A DNA stretch of 64,000 nt from Cercis canadensis (lineage: Eukaryota > Streptophyta > Magnoliopsida > Fabales > Fabaceae), in the NCBI GenBank assembly GCA_003255065.1, contig QAOA01007503.1, forward strand, positions 61,504 through 125,503. Direction: 5' to 3'. How positions within the stretch are numbered: the stretch's first letter is position 1; the number at the start of each line of letters is the position of its first letter. This document shows, piece by piece, positions 11,281-22,555 of the stretch. The notes under the pieces were generated by a model. The model searched no databases. It was not told where the DNA came from and saw nothing but the letters and a program-made list of their open reading frames with translations. The position numbers and the translations under genes are program-made.

Positions 11281-12000
11281 AACAAAGAGTGGCAATGTCA
11301 TGTGTTGTAAATTTTGCTAAGTTGATAGACTAATGTGTAAAAATATGAGAAAGAGAGAGAGAGAGAGCTCCGAGCCTGTGGAGTTTTTTGTAATTTGGCA
11401 GATGAATGAGAGTTTAGAGTTGAGAGTTGAGAGTGAGATTTTGTGAGGAAACGGCGAGGCAGATATTAGGAGTCGTTGGTGCATTTCGAGAGAGAGAGAG
11501 AAGACAAGAGACGGGGCTTTGCCCAAAATGGGCAACTCTTCCTAATTTGGTTAATGTGTGTAAGGCTGTTGCAAGGCCTGTAATAAACGACAAACGCAAC
11601 ACTTGCAATGGTTAACTTAAGCTTACCTCTTCAGTACAAGTGATTTTCGTTGAGGAAGAGGCAAACAGGGCCCTACAGTAGTTAAAGGCAGTGGGGCCGG
11701 GCGTGTTGTTATGTTATGACTTCATGAATCATGGGATCGGGGATGACAAGGCATTTGACTATTGTATATTTGTTAGAATGAGAATTGGACAAAGAGAGAA
11801 GAAAGGGAAGGGAAGTGGGCACGTGGTTGTCGGTAAAAGTGAGTCAAGGTACTTGGGTAAACGCACACAACAAACACACAAATGCACATAACATACTAGT
11901 ACTTGCTAGTCTAAACATTAAATACCAAATAGGCAAACACCACCTAAATGTGTGTGCATAGTAAAATTATCAAATCTATTATTTATAAGGTGAAGATTAT

Positions 12001-12378
12001 GCTATCACTCTTTTTTAGGGTGGTGGCTATATACTTCATTAGTTAAATAGGACTTAATGGGATTTATAGTATAATTTTAGTGTTATTATAAAAAAATTTA
12101 AAAATTAAGTCATTTAGTATGTGTTGAAACACACATTTTTTTTTTTTATAAAATATAAGAATGGTAGAATATANTCACGATATAAAAAAATATGTTAAAA
12201 AATAAACTTAAAAAAATTATTTCTTAACATGCTTTTATATATCGTGATTTTTTTATATTTTATAAAAAATTATGTATTTTAAAATATACTAAGTGACTTA
12301 ATTTTTAAATTTTTTTATAATAACATCAAAATTACTAAATTGATCCCACCTTGTACCTATCTACCAGAAAGAGTGATA
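12001..12378. mobile_element. AT-rich foldback element
   Basis: The left half and the reverse complement of the right half match for over 100 bases; for example AAATTTAAAAATTAAGTCA is present on both arms (near 12097 and 12300). Outer ends read CTATCACTCTTT on the left and, on the other strand, TTATCACTCTTT on the right. An N at 12174 lies in the left arm. No coding sequence. Target duplication not resolved, so the superfamily is uncertain. Confidence 0.65.
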
Positions 12379-12901
12379 ACTTAGCCCACGAATGAAAAAT
12401 ATCTGCATCCCATATCCATGCTCCTACAATCAAGTCATAACTGACAACTAGCCATGTTTTTCACACAACTATGATGACAAATTTGAAAAATGAAGGGCAG
12501 TGGTGATTTTAAGATATTCAGAGAGTAATAGTTAAGATATTTCATTGGAATCCATACATGTGCGGATGTGCTTTAGATGTTGAAAATGCGTCGTCCACAC
12601 AGTCAAGGCACACTTTTTAGTTTTTACCTGCCATTTGTACTAAATAGATAAAAATTAGAGTGAGTGATAACTTAGCCCACGAATGAAAAATATCTGCATC
12701 CCATATCCATGCTCGGATTTGGATCAGGTCATGTCACTTGAGTCATGTTGCTCAGATCTGAGTTGTCAATTCCATTAAAGCTCATTTCAACCATTAAATA
12801 TTAATGTGTTTTAATGGTTGAAATGATCTTAAATAGAATAGACGGCTTAGATCTAAGCAACATGACTGGATCTCTTCTCATCCATGCTCCTACAATCAAG
12901 T
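12371..12901. repeat. Allelic duplication ending at N 12902
   Basis: The 65 bases 12371-12435 (GAGTGATAAC to CAATCAAGT) recur as 12662-12901. The second copy is 175 bases longer, exactly the 165-bp MITE plus its 10-bp target duplication. The first copy is therefore the empty site and the second the filled site. Confidence 0.85.
12715..12879. mobile_element. Foldback MITE (copy 2), filled allele
   Basis: This 165-bp element is the same family as 8561-8740 but inverted: it begins GGATTTGGATCAGGTCATG and ends, on the other strand, GAGAAGAGATCCAGTCATG. The flanking 10-bp duplication ATCCATGCTC lies at 12705-12714 and 12880-12889. The matching empty site CATATCCATGCTCCTACAAT is at 12412-12431. 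Confidence 0.9.
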
Positions 12902-14263
12902 NCCCTCACCATATTTTTACTAGTAGTCATATACTCACATGTATGTATATTGCAGAAAAGGTAGATATAACATATTCTATAATTCTAAGAATTTTTATTA
13001 TTAGATTAGATATAAAATGAGCAAAGAAATTTCTTTTTTTTCAGCAAAACAAAAATGTTATTTCATGGGATCCAACTCAATCCCCCTTATCCTGGATCCC
13101 TCTTAAACCCTAGACATTCTTTTCAGTTGGGCCACCATACGATTTGGAGGGGAGAAAATGCATCTACAACATTTGATCCCAAATGGGTATATTTAGTACA
13201 CGAATTTTTCTTTTATTTATAGGAACTTTTTATCTATGTCTTTAGTTTAAATACTATTTTTTTAAAAAATTAGTTATTTTTGTGAGAAATAAATTAATTA
13301 AGCTTCAAAGTAGGGAAAACTAGTGACTTTGCAGCACTAGACTTCAGCAATTAAGGACAAAGTTTTTTTTTTAAAAAAAAGTAAAAAAAATAAGTATTAC
13401 TATGTTACCGAACCACCATCGGTGGGTGTGGTGAGAAGACATCCCAATGGTGGGAAAAGATTGGGGCTTGAAGGAATCTGAGGGATATGAAGGTTGGGGG
13501 AGTGATGAGGAACCGTGAGAGAGCCATGATGGTCGGTGACGGTGACGGTGCCGGCGGACAATTAAGGCTCTCCTTCCATGTGGCTGCTACGAAATGGGTT
13601 TCGCTGGGAAAACAGAGAAGAGAATAAGAAATGGGTTTCGCCGGGGATCGGTCCAAGGGGCTGCTACGGGGTACTGTAGAGTTTAGGTTTAGGTTTAGGT
13701 TCTCATTGGAAAATAGAGAAAACATATCTCCAGGAATGGTGGAGGTGACGCGGCGAAGCTAGTGGGAGACTAGAATACGGCGGTAGGTGAGAACTGAGAA
13801 CCCGTGATTGATGGCTCAAAGTTACGTGGCAGAGAGACGAGAGAGAGTAGAGGCCTTGGGTTTATGTTTGATGATTATAAGAATAAATAAATTTGTCTTT
13901 TTATATATAATTTTTTTTTTCTAAATTAATAAGAATTTAACATTTTTTACACTTCAAATGTTTTTTTTTTAAAAGTTAAAAAAAATTATTTAAAAAATAA
14001 ATTATATTGAGTATGAGAATCTTATTTTTCAAATTAATGTTTTTAAGAATTAAAAAAAATTCGTGTATCAACCCTTAATTCTTGAATCATTGCAATAGGG
14101 TATATGCTATGATTGTTTTTGTGACCCTTTAATCGATATCCTGATCTAAATTGAGCAACGTATTGGATTTCAACTCAGGAAATTGTAAATGTATAGATCC
14201 ATCACTTTGTTCTTCTTTTCTTTGACTATAATAAAAATGTTCAAATCCTTATTATTAGTAACT

Positions 14264-14336
14264 GATCGCGTGGCCTAATGGATAAGGCGCTCGCCTCCGG
14301 AGCGGGAGATTGTGGGTTCGAGTCCCACCGTGATCG
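14264..14336 (+). tRNA. tRNA-Arg (anticodon CCG)
   Basis: 73 nt with a complete cloverleaf. The acceptor stem GATCGCG pairs with CGTGATC (one G-T). D arm GCC/GGC around TAATGGATAA. Anticodon stem CTCGC/GCGGG with loop CTCCGGA, so anticodon CCG. The T arm GTGGG/CCCAC surrounds TTCGAGT. Discriminator base is G and there is no intron. CCA is not encoded, as expected for a nuclear plant tRNA. Confidence 0.95.
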
Positions 14337-14812
14337 AAGCTTTGCGTTCGTCTACATTATATAGAGCAAAATTTCAAGTTTATTTTTTTCCTCGGTACAA
14401 TTCATTAGGAAAAATAAAAGTATTACCCATAATCGAAATTTTCAGATTTCATTTTCCTTTGCTCTGTACAATAGGGAAAAGAGATTTAAACATGATAAAT
14501 TGGACAAAGGAAACTTCTTTTCATTAGTAAACATCAAATTTACAATTGAATCACCCATCAACCATAAAATTTTAAAAAAAATCTAATGCTTCCACTTCAA
14601 CTACGTCTAAGTCCTCAACCTCAACCTCAACCCTCAGTCACGATCATACGGGCCTGTCATCAGTGTCCAACGCAGTGGAAAACCACTACTAGTGAGCAGT
14701 GAAAAAGAATAATGAGCAGGCTGGGGGGTAACAAAAAGAAAGGATCCCTCATGGGACATATACAGTTAGTCAGGCAAAAAGATTTGCTATTCAGTTACTA
14801 AATAGCAGCTGC
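14337..14812. other. Spacer between tRNA and TOPLESS-like 3' end
   Basis: This contains tRNA downstream sequence and presumably the 3' UTR of the TOPLESS-like gene, which ends at 14813 on the minus strand. Nothing else was recognised. Confidence 0.6.
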
Positions 14813-17800
14813 TTAGGCAACACAGGAACCTTTATCATCCGTCGTTGAGGATGGTGTTCTGACTGTTCTCTCTGCTTCAGATGCTAGGGGCTCAAGAAGA
14901 AGAACTCTACCGTTAGTGAGCCCAAGTGCAATTTGATTGGGTTTAAATGGATGTGCTGCCACAACTGTAGGATAAACTTCCAAGCTGCTGTAATGCCATT
15001 GCATCATTAGCTGATACTGAATCACTGATGAAGTTAAAATGTTCATCATCTATGGTAAAGAAATACCTTGGGATAGGTTGTGTGTAAGCAGTACGATTGA
15101 TCCGGCATCTTGTTTCAAAGGTCTCACTGGCAATAACTTTTATGCATCCATTTTTGAAGCTAACAAATATTGACTGCCCATCACATGAGTATGTTGCATA
15201 TGTGATTGGAAGATCCGATTCTGGTGGAATAGACTGTGAAGAAGAAAAATGCTTAAGAAAATCAAGATTTTGAGCTGATGAACAAAACAAATCTAAGCCA
15301 TTCGCAGACCTGCATAATGTGATTCAGCTCAGGTGCTGCATATATGTCTATCTGCCTTTCATGGACACACAGTAATTGAATTTGGTCTTTGTGAAATTCA
15401 ATGTAATTCACAACAGGAGGGTCTGGCACCTCTCCAGTACGAAGACTCAGCATAGACTTAATCGCTAGCTTCTCCCATCCAGACGCTTCCCAAACACAGA
15501 GCTGCACAAGACATAAGATTACACTGTTAAGCATACTGAAACTGAACAATGATAGAGATCAGTTGTTAGACCCGGGTAACACTAGGCCCAAAGTCTGGAG
15601 GGTCTACTCTAGGAGAAATAAGAATAGATCAAAGGGAGAGATGGCTTGATGAGCTGGCAGGTTGTTAGGTTGTTACGTGATTGTAGTTGTTTCAGTTACA
15701 CAAGTGGGTCCATCATGCATGGGAAGTTAGTTATATAGGAGGGGGTGTGAGGGACTAGGGGGTATGCATGACTTATCGTAGTTTCAGCTAATAGCTTGGG
15801 CAGGAGAATTCCTGAGGAGCTTATGCTCTGTGGGTAGTAGTATTCATTACTCTACTGTCTTTCTGTTTGCACTTCTATCTTAATATTCTGTATATTTCCT
15901 TTCGTACTTCTGGGTATCTATCAAACAACCTCCAAAGTAAGTAGAGAAGTAGACAGAGAATGAGGAGGAAGCATTCTCCCATTGTCCACCCACCACAAGC
16001 TACAGGTAGATTCCCCTGAAAAGGGAAGTTGAAGAGGCAAAAACTAATTCTAGATTTGAGCTTCTACCATGAGTATTGCTGCTCTATTTTCATGACAGGC
16101 ACGCAATAGAAAACATTAANACATAAGATTACACTGTTGAGCATACTGAAACTGAACAACCTTCAAAGTAAGTAGAGAAGTAGACAGAGAATGAGGAGGA
16201 AGCATTCTCCCATTGTCCACCCACCACAAGCTACAGGTAGATTCCCCTGAAAAGGGAAGTTGAAGAGGCAAAAACTAATTCTAGATTTGAGCTTCTACCA
16301 TGAGTATTGCTGCTCTATTTTCATGACAGGCACGCAATAGAAAACATTAACAGACAATAAAAGTGCTAGGCCCAGAACAATACAAATTGAAACATTTTGG
16401 AGGCAGAAAAGGCCTGTTAAAGCAAAACAAGGTTTTGATATTCGGTTTTAACAGTTAAGTAGTATACCAGATCAGCTCACCTGACCATCAGCTCCTGATG
16501 ACACAAGCACATTTAAATACTGAGAAAAGGCAAGACATGTTATTGTCTTCTGGTGACCTTCAAGCTTGGCTTTGGTCTGAGCAAAGACAAAAAGAACAAT
16601 AATGTGAATATCACAAGGTTAAATAACCATAGACTCTAAACATAGCATAGTCACAACCTTTTTGGTACTGCTACTGTGAATTAAGATTGTAGAGTCATCA
16701 AAACCAATAGCAAAGATATCTTGAGGGAGGAAGATAAAATATGTAGCAACAGGAGGTGGGACTGCAAATGTCTTAATTATCTGCAGGCAAAAAACAGGGA
16801 GAAGAAAATGGATGATGCCGCCAAGAAATATATAAACTACAAAATAGACATATGAAAGCATTCATATACCTCAAATGTCTTCAAATCATATATGGAGATT
16901 CTTCCACCTGATGTTGACAGAAGATGATCACCTTTCAATGCAAAGCAGGGAACAATGATTTCGGGATTTGCACCTACATCATTTGTCATAACTTGCTTAT
17001 TTGGAGGTTGATGTAAAAGCGGTTGGATGTCAGCTATTGCCTGTAGAAAAATACAGCACACAAAGATATCTCTCAGACATGAACCAGTAATAACAAAAAT
17101 GAAGGATTCACTACACAGCAATGTGGTACCTTCCCTGATGAGTACTTATCATCATGCAACAGCCAAAGTTTGTGCGTAGCATTTTGTGCCAAGGCCAATA
17201 TGAAATCCCCTGACCATGAATAAATCAACCTAGCAACCTGATATGAACAACCAGTGAGTATCTTACCAATATAGTTTAATTTCAAAAACTAAACAAAGTA
17301 TTGAATACTATATCATGTACTAGATTCATAAGACAATTTTCCAGTTTGTTTAGCTTTTATTCCCTCCAAAATCGCTTTTCATGGCCCAAAATAGATTTTG
17401 GGAATGCATATTTGTTGTTTGGTAACCATATCACTATCATCATTCTTGAAGCACTTCAAATCTATACTATGAGAAGCTTCACAAAGATGCTTTTCATTCT
17501 TGGCAAAATAGATTCTTTGGGATGTTGTGTTTGTTTTTACCTTATTTTCCTCAATTTAAAATAATATCTAAATTCACTTCATATCTTAGTAATTTGACAC
17601 TGGAAAGTGATATTTTTAAATATTCTGAACCCAAAGGTGAGTTAATACTGTTGAAGAAGAAGAATACAAACTAGTAGATTGAATGGCTAAGTAGAAGAAT
17701 CTAATCAGATTTGCAGAACTATCTATCAGAAAATCTGCAGAATTAGAAACTTCAGTACATCCACATTCAGTGAGACTTCAATTAAGGGTTATACCTTTCC

Positions 17801-20800
17801 CACCAATGTATCATCAGGAAGTACCAGCAAGCAGCATTCAGATGGTTCATTGATCTCTGTTATCTTAACAGATGAGCCAACCCCACAATTTACGTCCATT
17901 GAGCCGTTGCTTCCTCTATGCATAATGAAAATAAAAGCAAAAGAATTGAAGAAAGAGAATCATCACCAGTTAAAAAAGCTACATAACTTGATAGAGGAAA
18001 AGAAAACCTTATGCATGGAGATCCATTTGCCTCATTATTGCATGGAACAGATATTTCCATTGTTTTCTGGCTTGTGCAGTTTTCTGTGACTTGTAATCCA
18101 AATTTCTTGGTTATCTTTGGGCTGACTCCAGAATTCAAATCAGTTATGCAACTCCGATAATTAGACTAAAAATGAAGTTGAAATGCAAAAAAAAATTAAT
18201 GACTGCAGATAAATCACACAAAGATCAGTTTGCGCATAGATGTGTACCTACACTACAATTACACAGTCTAACTCATTTCTTGACTAAAGAAACTCAGAAG
18301 AAAATGGATTATACCTAAGGGAATAAAATATATGTTATCTTACCCCACAAGCCCATGGTATGCTTAATTCCCTTTGCTCCAACATAGATGAACTAAAAAG
18401 AACAGATGGCTTGTAACAAAGGTAAGGTACTTTAGGTATATTATCCAGGGAAACAGTCTTGTTATCAGGATTAGTCCTTGCATTGGTATAATGGGGAACC
18501 CACCAGTCCATACTGCAACATTTGATGGCAAGTTAACTCTTTTAAAAGAAAAATGGCTATAAAAAGAATGATCTTAATTGCCATATAAACTAGTAATAGA
18601 TGATACTGACTTACATCTGCTTGATTATTGTCAAGAGTCTTGATTTATCCATGCAAGGAGACTTGAGTTTATCTAGCAGAACAGGATACTTGCCAACTAA
18701 TCGATTGAGACCATCAAACAGATCAGCTCTCACATAAGAAGCATCCATGTACTCGGATAAAAAATCATTCTTTCTGAAACAAAAGCACATTATATGTTAT
18801 TAATAATCCAACTAAAAGAAAATTATAACTATAATAATGGTAATAACAACAAGAACAACAATAATAACGATGATGTTTCTGTATGGTGAGTAAAAGAGGT
18901 CCAAAAGAAGCTTGATGCATCTCAAATCATGAGTAGCTTTTAAGAACAGTTTCAAAAACATAGAAAAGTAGGCACAATGACATAAGAGCATACAAATGTC
19001 CTGAATTGATTTTCTTTTATATACTTGTTCATTTTGGAAGAGGGGGGGTTTGCCATCATTATACATGATTGTTTTCATACACTATTTTCCGTTAAACACC
19101 CTTCTAAAAAAGAACAAAAAAATAAAAGGGAAAAAATGGTCCTACATGGAACATAGAGAGAAAAATAGTTACAATCCACAGCCAATTGAAGCAAGTAACC
19201 AATAACACTAATCAGAAACTTACCCACCAAAGGCTTCAAGATACCTTCCGTCTTGCATCTCAAAAATTCCCTGTACTGGGTATCGATCATCCAACTTGGT
19301 GAAGGCTGAGAGGTACTTTTCTGCTTTATCCCATTCTCCATTGATAACAAAGTTCCCAAAATAATTAACATTGAAAAAGATCATTGTTTCTTGCNGGAAC
19401 ATAGAGAGAAAAACAGTTACAATCCACAGCCAATTGAAGCAAGTAACCAATAGCACTAATCAGAAACTTACCCACCCAAGGCTTCAAGATACCTTCCGTC
19501 TTGCATCTCAAAAATTCCCTGTACTGGGTATCGATCATCCAACTTGGTGAAGGCTGAGAGGTACTTTTCTGCTTTATCCCATTCTCCATTGATAACAAAG
19601 TTCCCAAAATAATTAACATTGAAAAAGATCATTGTTTCTTGCTCCAATCTTCACAAGACAGTTATTTTTGGCCATATTTATCAGACAATATTGAAATTAG
19701 TCTTTAATATTAAAAATAAATAAATTAATAAGGGCTTGGACAAAATGTGTGCTGGCAAAAAGCAGATGACATAGTACACCAACAACATACTTGCGAAGTG
19801 TCCCCTTGAACTTTCCTTCATCAAGAAACTGAAGTATTAAGTAAATTAGTTCCTCCTGCAGATTTTTTATATACTCATGAGATGAGATGAATTCAGACAA
19901 CATAAGGCAAATGGAATTCATAATCTGATATCTGAATTCATTTCTAAGGAACATATGGAAATAACCGGTCCTCGGTACTACAAAAATTAAAACGGAGAAA
20001 GCATGTGAAAAGATAAATGGCTGATTTACTTTTATACTTGTTTTGTTTTCTGGACTGGGGTAGATGAGATACATTATTGACAGGAGTCCTGAATTATTCA
20101 ATATGGGGAACACCAATTTATCCTGGAAAATAGGATTTTTCTCTATTAATTTTTTGAGATCACCCTGCAAATTGGTCCTTGCGTTAACGTACCAGGATAG
20201 TTTCTCATCATCCCTGCAGTAAGTATTCTATGTCATTATAAGAAATTTATTTCCAGCAAAAACCAACAAAGACAGTTTCTTTTCCCCGGCTTACCTGATA
20301 CTGTTTGAAGAAAGAACCTCGCTCGATAACTCATATTTTTCATCCTGACAAGCGAAAAACACAGTTAATTCCTTCTGCAAAATGGTTGCAGCTTCAGCGG
20401 GTTCATTTCTGCAACGAATTGACCAAGTCCAAAGATCACAAGCTTTTCAGGATACTGTAGAAAATGTTAGGATAATAAGTATAAAGAAGAAAGGAAATAG
20501 ATATCTGAGCTTCATTATCTTCTGTGCAACTTCATTTTGAAGCCATCAAGCATAAAGATTTGCACAAGTTCATTCACTAAAAAGGATAAATTGAATAAAG
20601 ACAAATGTCCTTATCTAAGTCAGTAAATATTTTATTTTTTCGGCATACTGAAATGCTTGCTCCCAAATTTCTGTTTCATTATCCGTAGACCCTCTCTAGT
20701 ACCTGTGAGAAAGTTCGATAACTAAGCCATAAAGTCTAGAATAATAGGCAATGCTAATGAAAGATCAAATTTGAAATCTAAATGGAACTCAGCTTATACC

Positions 20801-21413
20801 TGAATCTTGCTTCAAAATATTTCTGCTTTCGAATCTCAAAGAACATCTTCCCTGAGAAGAAACTATCATCAAGCCTTGTAAACGCAGAAAGATAGTTTTC
20901 TGCCTTCTCCCAGTCACCATTGATGATAGTATCTCCAAAATATTTCATATTGAAGTAAATCTTTGATTCTTGCTCCAATCTTCATAGACAAGTTGAAGAG
21001 GGAAATGGTTTTAGAAAATAAATTCAATTGGAATTAAGCTGTTCTCAAGATGATAACTATGAAATGGTCCCAACTGTTGAATAATAACAACTCAGAAATC
21101 ATTTCATGTCGAAGTTAATAAGAAAAAACAGAAAGGAAAATGCAAACATCACCGTACAGATGAAGACTCTCGTGGAAATTCTCCTCCTCGAGAAACTGAA
21201 GAATCAAAATTAGAAGTTGTGTATTCGCATTCGAGTCGATATCCGCCTCTGCAAACACTACTCATAAAAGAAAAAGTGAGAAATTGGATGAATGGTTAGG
21301 GTTTCAGGAGAGGACCAGTATCTGGAAACACAAGGAAAATGCACCAGGAAACATAATAAAAACACATTGGATTTGGAGGCCATACTTTCGTTCTTGCTTT
21401 CTGCATCATCCAT
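14813..21413 (-). CDS. TOPLESS-like corepressor, two LisH-CTLH modules, one propeller
   Basis: Eighteen exons join in frame to 825 residues: 21386-21413, 21158-21248, 20800-20979, 20295-20408, 20030-20213, 19791-19855, 19472-19648, 18615-18773, 18344-18512, 18008-18165, 17795-17915, 17130-17237, 16870-17040, 16658-16780, 16481-16576, 15310-15501, 15067-15233, 14813-14987. Residues about 14-199 form a LisH-CTLH-CRA module (LILILQFLEEENF, FFEIRKQKYFEA). Residues 200-389 repeat it (LIYLILQFLDEGKF, LEQETMIFFNV) without the exon-4-like part. After a short linker, 483-825 match the second WD40 propeller of TOPLESS (VMTNDV, PCFAL, LSTSGGRISIYDL, LVSSGADGQLCVW). The first propeller is missing; Arabidopsis TOPLESS has about 1131 residues. 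Family members are nuclear corepressors binding EAR motifs. No frame break was found, so it may be functional. Internal exon choice, especially exons 1 and 5, is inferred from splice sites. Confidence 0.8.
15511..16350. repeat. Allelic duplication around N 16120 in intron
   Basis: Bases 15511-16119 and 16121-16350 are two versions of the same intron segment, between exons 15 and 16 of the TOPLESS-like gene. They differ in length by 379 bases, exactly one 374-bp solo LTR plus a 5-bp target duplication, and by point differences such as CTGTTAAGC/CTGTTGAGC. Confidence 0.9.
15550..15923. mobile_element. Solo LTR (374 bp), insertion-polymorphic
   Basis: The element starts TGATAGAGATC and ends GGGTATCTATCA, giving 7-bp terminal inverted repeats TGATAGA/TCTATCA with TG...CA ends. 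It is flanked by AACAA at 15545-15549 and 15924-15928. No internal retrotransposon sequence remains, so it is a solo LTR. TATATAGG near 15733 could be its promoter TATA. The empty allele is present at about 16150-16160. The short LTR would suit a Copia-type or TRIM element; the family is not identified. Confidence 0.9.
18822..18872. repeat. AAT/AAC trinucleotide-rich tract
   Basis: An imperfect run of AAT, AAC and AAG triplets in the intron between exons 7 and 8 of the TOPLESS-like gene. Simple-sequence repeat only. Confidence 0.6.
19148..19642. repeat. Allelic duplication around N 19395
   Basis: Bases 19148-19394 and 19396-19642 are two 247-bp copies of equal length with a few substitutions (for example AATAACACT/AATAGCACT and CCACCAAAGG/CCACCCAAGG). 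Each includes the second CTLH exon of the TOPLESS-like gene. Confidence 0.9.
19224..19394 (-). pseudogene. Second, truncated copy of TOPLESS-like exon 7
   Basis: This repeats exon 7 (19472-19648) but its upstream end is cut by the N at 19395, so it lacks the acceptor and first codons. It reads LEAFGG where the other copy reads LEALGG. It is most likely the other allele. A gene model using both would carry a false duplicated exon. Confidence 0.8.
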
Positions 21414-22555
21414 CAATCTGCAGAGTGGAAAAGAAACAACCAAGTTGAAAGTTCTCTCTCTGATCGCAGTACCCACTCGCAAGTGACAGTCGTAATGGAA
21501 AAGAAAGACCACAAATTGGGAATTTTTTAATTTTAAGAAAACTTGTCTGAGCCTTGTTTTTGGCGCTAGAAATTACAACGACTTTTTATTTTAATTTTTT
21601 AAAACTTGATAATAAATAATATATAAATTTTTAGGATATGTTTCAAACAACAATAACATATTTTTTTAAAAAAAAAAGAGTTCAAAGCTTAGTTTAACGT
21701 CAAAAGGAGATTAAAAAATTAGTTAAATTTTTTTCAGCAAGTTAAATTACCCATGTAAAATAAGTGACTTTTTAACCAAAACAATAGAAAGTTGTCATAT
21801 CTTAACAAAGGAATCAACGGTTACATATAGGTTACTTTTAGTTTTCCAAGCTTAAAATTTTATGCAATTCTTATTCTTGCAAAAATATATGATTAAATCG
21901 GTGACAAAAAAATATTTAAATATATGATTAACAAACAATGAAAATTGTTTTACATTGTTTGTTAAATCTTGATTGCATGCTCCAATGATGTAGAAAGACG
22001 TGCAAATAGCAAAGTGGATAAAAACACCTAAGTAAATTTGTAAGCATTCTCTAGGCTTCGTTCACTTTAATACTTTTTGAACTATTTTTTTCTAATAAAT
22101 TAGGGATAAATATGATGTTTGTTAAAACTAAATAAATTATTTATGTAATACATTTCAAATCTAACACATTATAATTGAAGTATGACATTCTAACTAGTGT
22201 TCCTGTTTATATTTTCTCAATACAGCCTGCATTTAGCAGTATGTATGTTAACATAATTCTAAAAGTACTTATCACCAAATAAATATTGTAAAATTCATCA
22301 ACAAAATTATCATAAACAATTTTTTAGTACATAACATAACCGGTACATCTGCATGTCGATCTGTAATCTGAATTGCATACAATCGACAGCAAGGTCTACT
22401 GCATTTTTTTTGTTTTTTTTTTCTATTATGTCATTCGATTTCCCTTGTTGGGTCTTCTTCTATCTAAGACATGTTCATCTTTTTTTTGTTTCTTTTTGGC
22501 TCTCTACAATGGATTTAAGCATATAATTCTTCCCAAAACTAGTACAAAAACAAGT
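21414..22555. other. Spacer between TOPLESS-like 5' end and Aux/IAA 3' end
   Basis: This is the promoter side of the TOPLESS-like gene and the 3' side of the Aux/IAA gene, both on the minus strand. It is AT-rich (21560-22350). No additional gene, RNA or complete mobile element was recognised. Confidence 0.6.

Larger units (their letters stand above)
11281..14263. other. Intergenic region rich in small mobile elements
   Basis: The first 350 bases contain the GT14 3' UTR with a (GA)n tract near 11349-11367. The rest holds a long foldback element (12001-12378), an allelic duplication (12371-12435 against 12662-12901), a MITE and two Ns (12174, 12902). The GC-richer stretch 13400-13860 has a triple TTTAGG run (13682-13700) and two copies of GAAATGGGTTTCGC but no gene I can support. 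Confidence 0.55.

Noticed and set aside
13682..13700. Triple TTTAGG run resembling telomeric repeat
   Set aside because: The plant telomere unit is TTTAGGG; here each unit lacks one G and there are only three. Too short and inexact to call an interstitial telomere.
13405..13725. Open frame of about 100 codons on the minus strand in a GC-richer stretch
   Set aside because: Low-complexity Asn/Leu and Pro/Ser runs, no recognisable domain, no splice context and no neighbouring exons. It probably reflects the TTTAGG and GGGTTTCGC repeats.
18774..19223. A missing exon of the second CTLH module corresponding to exon 4
   Set aside because: No frame in this intron shows similarity to the segment encoded by exon 4, so I treat it as truly absent.
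20632..20710. A possible extra TOPLESS-like exon between exons 3 and 4
   Set aside because: It has an acceptor, but after exon 3 it reads into an immediate in-frame stop. Joining exon 3 directly to 20408-20295 keeps the frame and the family sequence.
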